The position numbers were made by a program, and so were the translations under genes. From assembly GCA_019689775.1 (NCBI GenBank), contig JADGGV010000089.1, positions 1-10,839 on the forward strand: DNA of 10,839 nucleotides, given 5' to 3'. Of the stretch, positions 7,378 to 10,839 are shown piece by piece; the stretch's first letter is position 1; every line of letters starts with the position of its first letter. The notes beneath the pieces were generated by a model. That model searched no databases. It was not told where the DNA came from and saw only the letters and a list, made by a program, of their open reading frames with translations. The DNA comes from Gemmatimonadota bacterium. GTDB taxonomy: Bacteria > Gemmatimonadota > Gemmatimonadetes > Longimicrobiales > RSA9.

Positions 7378-7389
7378 TCATACAACATT
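7373..7389. promoter_or_regulatory. Candidate operator: AATGTT-N5-AACATT over the -10 element
   Basis: AATGTT (7373-7378) and AACATT (7384-7389) are perfect inverted 6-bp arms around CATAC. The palindrome covers the -10 element and the predicted start of transcription, the classical place for a repressor site. The regulator is not identified. Part of the signal may reflect only the AT-richness of the -10 region. Confidence 0.4.
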
Positions 7390-7417
7390 TATGCCCGTTA
7401 CATCCCCAGAGGCCGCC

Positions 7418-10177
7418 ATGCACCACGGTACGGTTCGCAGTACGACCCTCGCGCTCGGCACCCTCGCCGCGGCGCTCGCGGCGGCCGCGCCCGTCGCTGC
7501 GCAGGCGACGCCGCCGTCCGCCGGCTGCTGGGTGGCCGAGCCCGCGCCGTCGTCGCCGGCCGCGCGGGCCGGCCGTGCCCGGGCCGCGCTGGGCCGGCGG
7601 GTGGCGCAAGCCGCGCGGGTGACGGGAGATGCGCCGGTGATCGACGGCCGGCTGGACGAGGCCGCGTGGTGCGCCGCCTCCGCGATCACGGACCTGGTGC
7701 AGAGCGGGCCGGCCCCGGGAGCGCTGGCCGACCCGCCTACCGTGGCGCGGATCCTCTTCGACGAGGATGCGGTCTACGTGGGCGTGCGGCTGTACGACCC
7801 GCGGCCGGACTCGATCGTCGCGCCCTATCCGCGGCGGGACGACGAGACGACCTCCGATTGGGTGTTCTTCGAGGTGGACTCCCGCTTCGACCGGCGCACG
7901 GGCTACAGCTTCGGCGTGAACCCGCGGGGCGTGCAGGTGGACGGCTCCTGGTCGGACGACGTGACCTACGATCCCGCGTGGAACGGCGTGTGGGATGCGG
8001 CCGCGAGCGAGGATGCGCGGGGCTGGACGGCGGAGCTGCGGATCCCGTACTCGCAGCTTCCGATGGCGCATGGCAGGCCGGGGGAGCCGCTGGTGTGGGG
8101 GATCAACATCTACCGCTACGTGCCGCACCGGGGCCAGTCGTCGAACTGGTCGCCGCGCCTGCCGAGCGTCGTGGGCGTGATCTCGCACTTCAACGAGCTG
8201 CGCGGCCTGGTCGTGCCGTCGGGGCGGAGGGGGCTGGAGGCGACGCCGTACACGGCGCTCACGGCGACGAGCGCGCCGGACGCCGAGGGTGCGCGGGGCG
8301 TGCGGCGGGAGCTGTCGCCCGCGGCCGGCCTCAATGCGCGGCTGCGCACGGCGACCGCGGAGCTGGCGCTCAGCATCCACCCGGACTTCGGGCAGGTGGA
8401 GGCGGACCCGTCGCAGGTCAACCTGACGACGTTCGAGACCTTCCTGCCGGAGCAGCGGCCGCTGTTCGTCGAGGGCGCCGACGTCTTCCGCTTCGGCTCG
8501 ACGCTCGCCTTCTCCTCGCGCGGCACCTCGTTCGAGCAGGAGAGCCCGTTCTACTCGCGGCGGATCGGCCGGGCGCCGACCGGGCGGTGCGCGCCGGGCA
8601 CGTTCGACTGCCGGCTGCCGACCGCGACGACGGTGCTCGGCGCCATGCGCCTGTCCGGGCACACGGCGAGCGGGTGGACGGGCGGGGTGTTCCACGCCTG
8701 GACGGGCGCGGAGCGCGCCACGGCGGTGGACAGCGCGGGCGCGCCGCGCGCGACGATGCTCGAGCCGCTCACGCATTACACGGTGGCGCGCGCCGAGCGG
8801 GCGAGCGTGGACGGGCGCGCGGCGCTGGGCGTGATGGCGACGTTCACGGGCCGTGTCGGCATGAAGGACGGCGTGGATTCCGCGCTGGCGCGCCGCGCGC
8901 TGGTCGTCGGCGCGGACGGCCGCGCCCGCTTCGGCGGCGGCCGCTACGAGCTGACCGGCTTCGCGCTGGCCAGCCGGGTGGACGGCGCGCCCGCGATGAT
9001 CGACGCGCTGCGGCGCGAGCCGCGCCACGGCTACGGCCGCCCCGCGAGGGTGGGCGAGCCGCCGGCCGCGGGAGATTCGTCGCACACGTCGCTTGCGGGG
9101 CTCGCGGCGCAGGCGCGCGTGGCCCGCGTCGCGGGCGATCTCCGGTGGGGCGTCGCGGGGCGGGTGGTCAGCCAGGGCTTCGAGGCCAACGACCTGGGCT
9201 TCCAGCGCAACGCCGACTGGATCCTGGCCGCCGCGGACTGGACGTATCAGCGCTACCGCCCCGGGAAGCTCGTGCGCCGCTGGTCGGTGGGCTCGCGCCA
9301 GCTCGGTGTGGGCTGGACGTTCGCGGGCGAGCGCCGCGCGGCGGTGGCGGACCTGACGGCGTCGGCCGACCTGCGCAACTACTGGGGCGCGTCGCTCTCG
9401 CTGGACCGCGAGTTCGCGGTGCGCGACCCGGAGGTGCTGCGCGGCGGTCCCGCGCTCCTCCTCCCGCCGCGCGACGAGTGGACGGCGACGGTCCACTCCG
9501 ACACCCGCCGCGGCTGGCAGCTCTCCGTGACCGCGGCGGGAGCGCGCGAGCCCGCCACGCGCTCGGCCGAGGCGAGCCTCACGCCGACGCTGAGCGCGTT
9601 CGTCACCGACCATCTTCAGCTCGGCCTCACGCCGATGATCGGCTCCGTGCACGCGGCGTGGCAGTTCGTCGCCCGGCCGGTGGACGCGGCCGGCCGCCCG
9701 CACGCGCTGCTCGGGGATCTCCATCAGACGACGACGTCGCTCACCGCGCGCGGCACCTACGCCCTCTCGGCGCACCTCACGCTCCAGCTCTACGCCGAGG
9801 CGTTCTTGAGCGCGGGCCGCTACGACCGCTTCGGCGAGGTGGTCGCTCCGCTCGCGGCGCGGGCGGAGGACCGGGTCGCCTGGATCGCGCCCGCGCGGCT
9901 GCGCCGCCTGCCGGAGCGGCGCGAGGTCGTGGTGGACGCCGGGTCGCCCGCGGAGATCACGTTCGCGGATCCCGCGTTCTCCGAGCGCGACGCGCACGTC
10001 AACCTGCTCCTGCGCTGGGAATTCCGGCCGGGCTCGACCATATTCCTGGTCTGGACGCAGCAGCGGCTGGACCAGCGCGTGGCCGCCTTCGACGTCGCCC
10101 GCGACCTCTCGCGGCTCGGGCACGCCCCGAGCACGAACGCGCTGCTCCTGAAGGTCAGCTACTGGCTGTCGGGGTGA
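7418..10177 (+). CDS. Exported CBM9-like / DUF5916 protein, predicted outer-membrane barrel
   Basis: The 919-residue product has a signal peptide (M-H-H-G-T-V-R-S-T-T, then an Ala/Leu-rich core ending A-A-Q-A near residue 30). Residues about 65-235 form a family 9-like carbohydrate-binding domain: P-V-I-D-G-R-L-D-E-A-A-W, then D-E-D-A-V-Y-V-G-V-R-L-Y-D, D-W-V-F-F-E-V-D and W-T-A-E-L-R-I-P-Y-S-Q-L. After L-R-G-L-V-V-P a long DUF5916 region fills about 270-919. It has S-I-H-P-D-F-G-Q-V-E-A-D-P-S-Q-V-N-L, the family landmark F-F/F-L-P-E-Q-R-P-L-F-V-E-G, and alternating amphipathic strands to an aromatic C-terminus (S-Y-W-L-S-G), as expected for an outer-membrane barrel. The molecular role of DUF5916 proteins is not established; uptake or binding at the cell surface is inference. 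ATG 7418 is preferred over ATG 7391 because AGAGG lies five bases upstream and the signal peptide then starts at once; 7391 would be only a few bases from the predicted transcription start. Confidence 0.93.
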   Translation: MHHGTVRSTTLALGTLAAALAAAAPVAAQATPPSAGCWVAEPAPSSPAARAGRARAALGRRVAQAARVTGDAPVIDGRLDEAAWCAASAITDLVQSGPAPGALADPPTVARILFDEDAVYVGVRLYDPRPDSIVAPYPRRDDETTSDWVFFEVDSRFDRRTGYSFGVNPRGVQVDGSWSDDVTYDPAWNGVWDAAASEDARGWTAELRIPYSQLPMAHGRPGEPLVWGINIYRYVPHRGQSSNWSPRLPSVVGVISHFNELRGLVVPSGRRGLEATPYTALTATSAPDAEGARGVRRELSPAAGLNARLRTATAELALSIHPDFGQVEADPSQVNLTTFETFLPEQRPLFVEGADVFRFGSTLAFSSRGTSFEQESPFYSRRIGRAPTGRCAPGTFDCRLPTATTVLGAMRLSGHTASGWTGGVFHAWTGAERATAVDSAGAPRATMLEPLTHYTVARAERASVDGRAALGVMATFTGRVGMKDGVDSALARRALVVGADGRARFGGGRYELTGFALASRVDGAPAMIDALRREPRHGYGRPARVGEPPAAGDSSHTSLAGLAAQARVARVAGDLRWGVAGRVVSQGFEANDLGFQRNADWILAAADWTYQRYRPGKLVRRWSVGSRQLGVGWTFAGERRAAVADLTASADLRNYWGASLSLDREFAVRDPEVLRGGPALLLPPRDEWTATVHSDTRRGWQLSVTAAGAREPATRSAEASLTPTLSAFVTDHLQLGLTPMIGSVHAAWQFVARPVDAAGRPHALLGDLHQTTTSLTARGTYALSAHLTLQLYAEAFLSAGRYDRFGEVVAPLAARAEDRVAWIAPARLRRLPERREVVVDAGSPAEITFADPAFSERDAHVNLLLRWEFRPGSTIFLVWTQQRLDQRVAAFDVARDLSRLGHAPSTNALLLKVSYWLSG

Positions 10178-10220
10178 TGCCGCGACCGCGTCCGCCCTCT
10201 TCCGGCACGCCGACGACACG

Positions 10221-10839
10221 ATGATCCGAGCGGGTTCCCTCCCCCTGATCGGGGGCCATCTCGCGCTGGACTTCGCGAACACCGCGGGGATGCACGCGAG
10301 CGACGAGCGCAGCGAGCGGCTGACGGACTACGCCGAGCTGCTCGCGTGGGCGAAGCACGCCGGCACCATCTCCGCGGAGGAAGCGGAGGTGCTGGAGCGC
10401 GAGAGCCTGCGCCACCCCGGGCGCGCGCGCCGCGCCCTCGCCGCCGCGATCGAGCTGCGCGAGGCCGTCTACCGCGTCTTCGCCGCAATCGCCCGCCAGC
10501 GCCCTCCCGCCGCCGCGGACCTCACCCTGCTGCACGAGGCGCGCGTCCGCGCGCTCGCGGCGGCACAGCCGGCGTGGAGCGACGCGCAGGGCCTCTCGCT
10601 GCGCTGGCCAACCGCTCCGCCCGACCTCGCCCGGCCACTCCATCCCGTGATGATCGCCGCGCCGGAGCTGCTGGCCTCGCCCGACCTCCGCCGCCTGCGT
10701 CAATGCGAGCGCGACCCCTGCGGCTGGCTCTTCATCGATCGCAGCCGCAGCGGCACCCGCCGCTGGTGCTCCTCGTCCGACTGCGGCAACATCAGTCGCG
10801 TGCGCCGCTTCCGGGCGAGGCGGGCGGAGGGGAAGGGGT
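10221..10839 (+). CDS. ABATE/CGNR zinc-finger putative transcriptional regulator (3' end cut off)
   Basis: The frame opens at ATG 10221 and stays open to the window end, giving 206 residues without a stop. The N-terminus L-P-L-I-G-G-H-L-A-L-D-F-A-N-T (7-21) is the start of the ABATE domain, a putative ligand-binding helical region extending to about residue 150. The C-terminus is a CGNR-type zinc finger, probably DNA-binding, with four cysteines: Cys162 and Cys167 (Q-C-E-R-D-P-C-G-W-L-F-I-D) and Cys183 and Cys188 (R-W-C-S-S-S-D-C-G-N), then the basic I-S-R-V-R-R-F-R-A-R-R. The hallmark reads C-G-N-I instead of C-G-N-R. The family is usually near 200 residues, so only a few are missing. No Shine-Dalgarno site is evident. 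The gene starts 43 bp after the DUF5916 gene with no hairpin between, so the two may be cotranscribed. Confidence 0.9.
   Translation, partial: MIRAGSLPLIGGHLALDFANTAGMHASDERSERLTDYAELLAWAKHAGTISAEEAEVLERESLRHPGRARRALAAAIELREAVYRVFAAIARQRPPAAADLTLLHEARVRALAAAQPAWSDAQGLSLRWPTAPPDLARPLHPVMIAAPELLASPDLRRLRQCERDPCGWLFIDRSRSGTRRWCSSSDCGNISRVRRFRARRAEGKG

Larger units (their letters stand above)
6916..7417. other. 502-bp divergent regulatory region
   Basis: This gap separates the divergent amidohydrolase and DUF5916 genes. Near its plus-strand end is a good promoter with an AT-rich palindrome. Near its minus-strand end a hairpin adjoins the amidohydrolase ribosome binding site. In the middle is the 14-bp palindrome TCCCGACGTCGGGA (7076-7089). 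I see no convincing minus-strand promoter; TTGTCC at 7110-7105 has no partner at 17 bp. Open frames crossing the region are Arg/Pro/Gly-rich, lack ribosome binding sites, and are not supported as genes. Confidence 0.65.

Noticed and set aside
6920..10282. A 1120-codon minus-strand open frame opposite the DUF5916 gene
   Set aside because: It is Arg/Ala/Pro/His-rich without motifs, and the plus strand holds the CBM9-like and DUF5916 signatures.

Overview
The window is very GC-rich DNA (about three quarters G+C by eye, strong G/C bias at third codon positions). It suggests a Gram-negative bacterium: one gene encodes an exported protein with a predicted outer-membrane barrel of the CBM9-like/DUF5916 type, and another a secreted amidohydrolase. 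The combination of DUF5916, amidohydrolase, a CHASE3 kinase and a CGNR-type regulator fits Gemmatimonadota best, but that assignment is inference. I see no rRNA, tRNA, CRISPR array or insertion sequence.

Layout. 1-48: tail of an intergenic region with a copy of a G+A-rich sequence that resembles a dispersed repeat. 49-1440 (-): membrane histidine kinase with a CHASE3 sensor and no receiver domain. 1441-1756: divergent intergenic region with an 8-bp tandem repeat. 1757-2509 (+): 250-aa protein of unknown family with a clear Shine-Dalgarno site. 2517-4520 (-): 14-TM DHA2/EmrB-type MFS exporter with a C-terminal MarR-like winged helix, ending 7 bp from the unknown gene. 4662-5255 (-): a 197-aa protein that I read as a stand-alone mono-ADP-ribosyltransferase of the cholera toxin/heat-labile enterotoxin A type, with the unusual active-site variant Q-x-E. 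5473-6915 (-): secreted amidohydrolase followed by a hairpin. 6916-7417: 502-bp divergent regulatory region with a good promoter and an AT-rich palindrome. 7418-10177 (+): CBM9-like/DUF5916 protein. 10221-10839 (+, cut by the window end): ABATE/CGNR zinc-finger regulator.

How the genes may work together. The amidohydrolase and the DUF5916 protein are divergent, both exported, and share one control region, so they may be coordinately regulated. The transferase and the exporter lie head to tail on the minus strand and may be cotranscribed, although the 141-bp gap contains a hairpin. The CGNR gene follows the DUF5916 gene by 43 bp without a visible terminator. The most interesting object is the putative ADP-ribosyltransferase: it has enterotoxin-like R, S-x-T and Q-x-E motifs, a consensus ribosome binding site, codon use unlike its neighbours, no signal peptide, and no recognisable immunity gene beside it.
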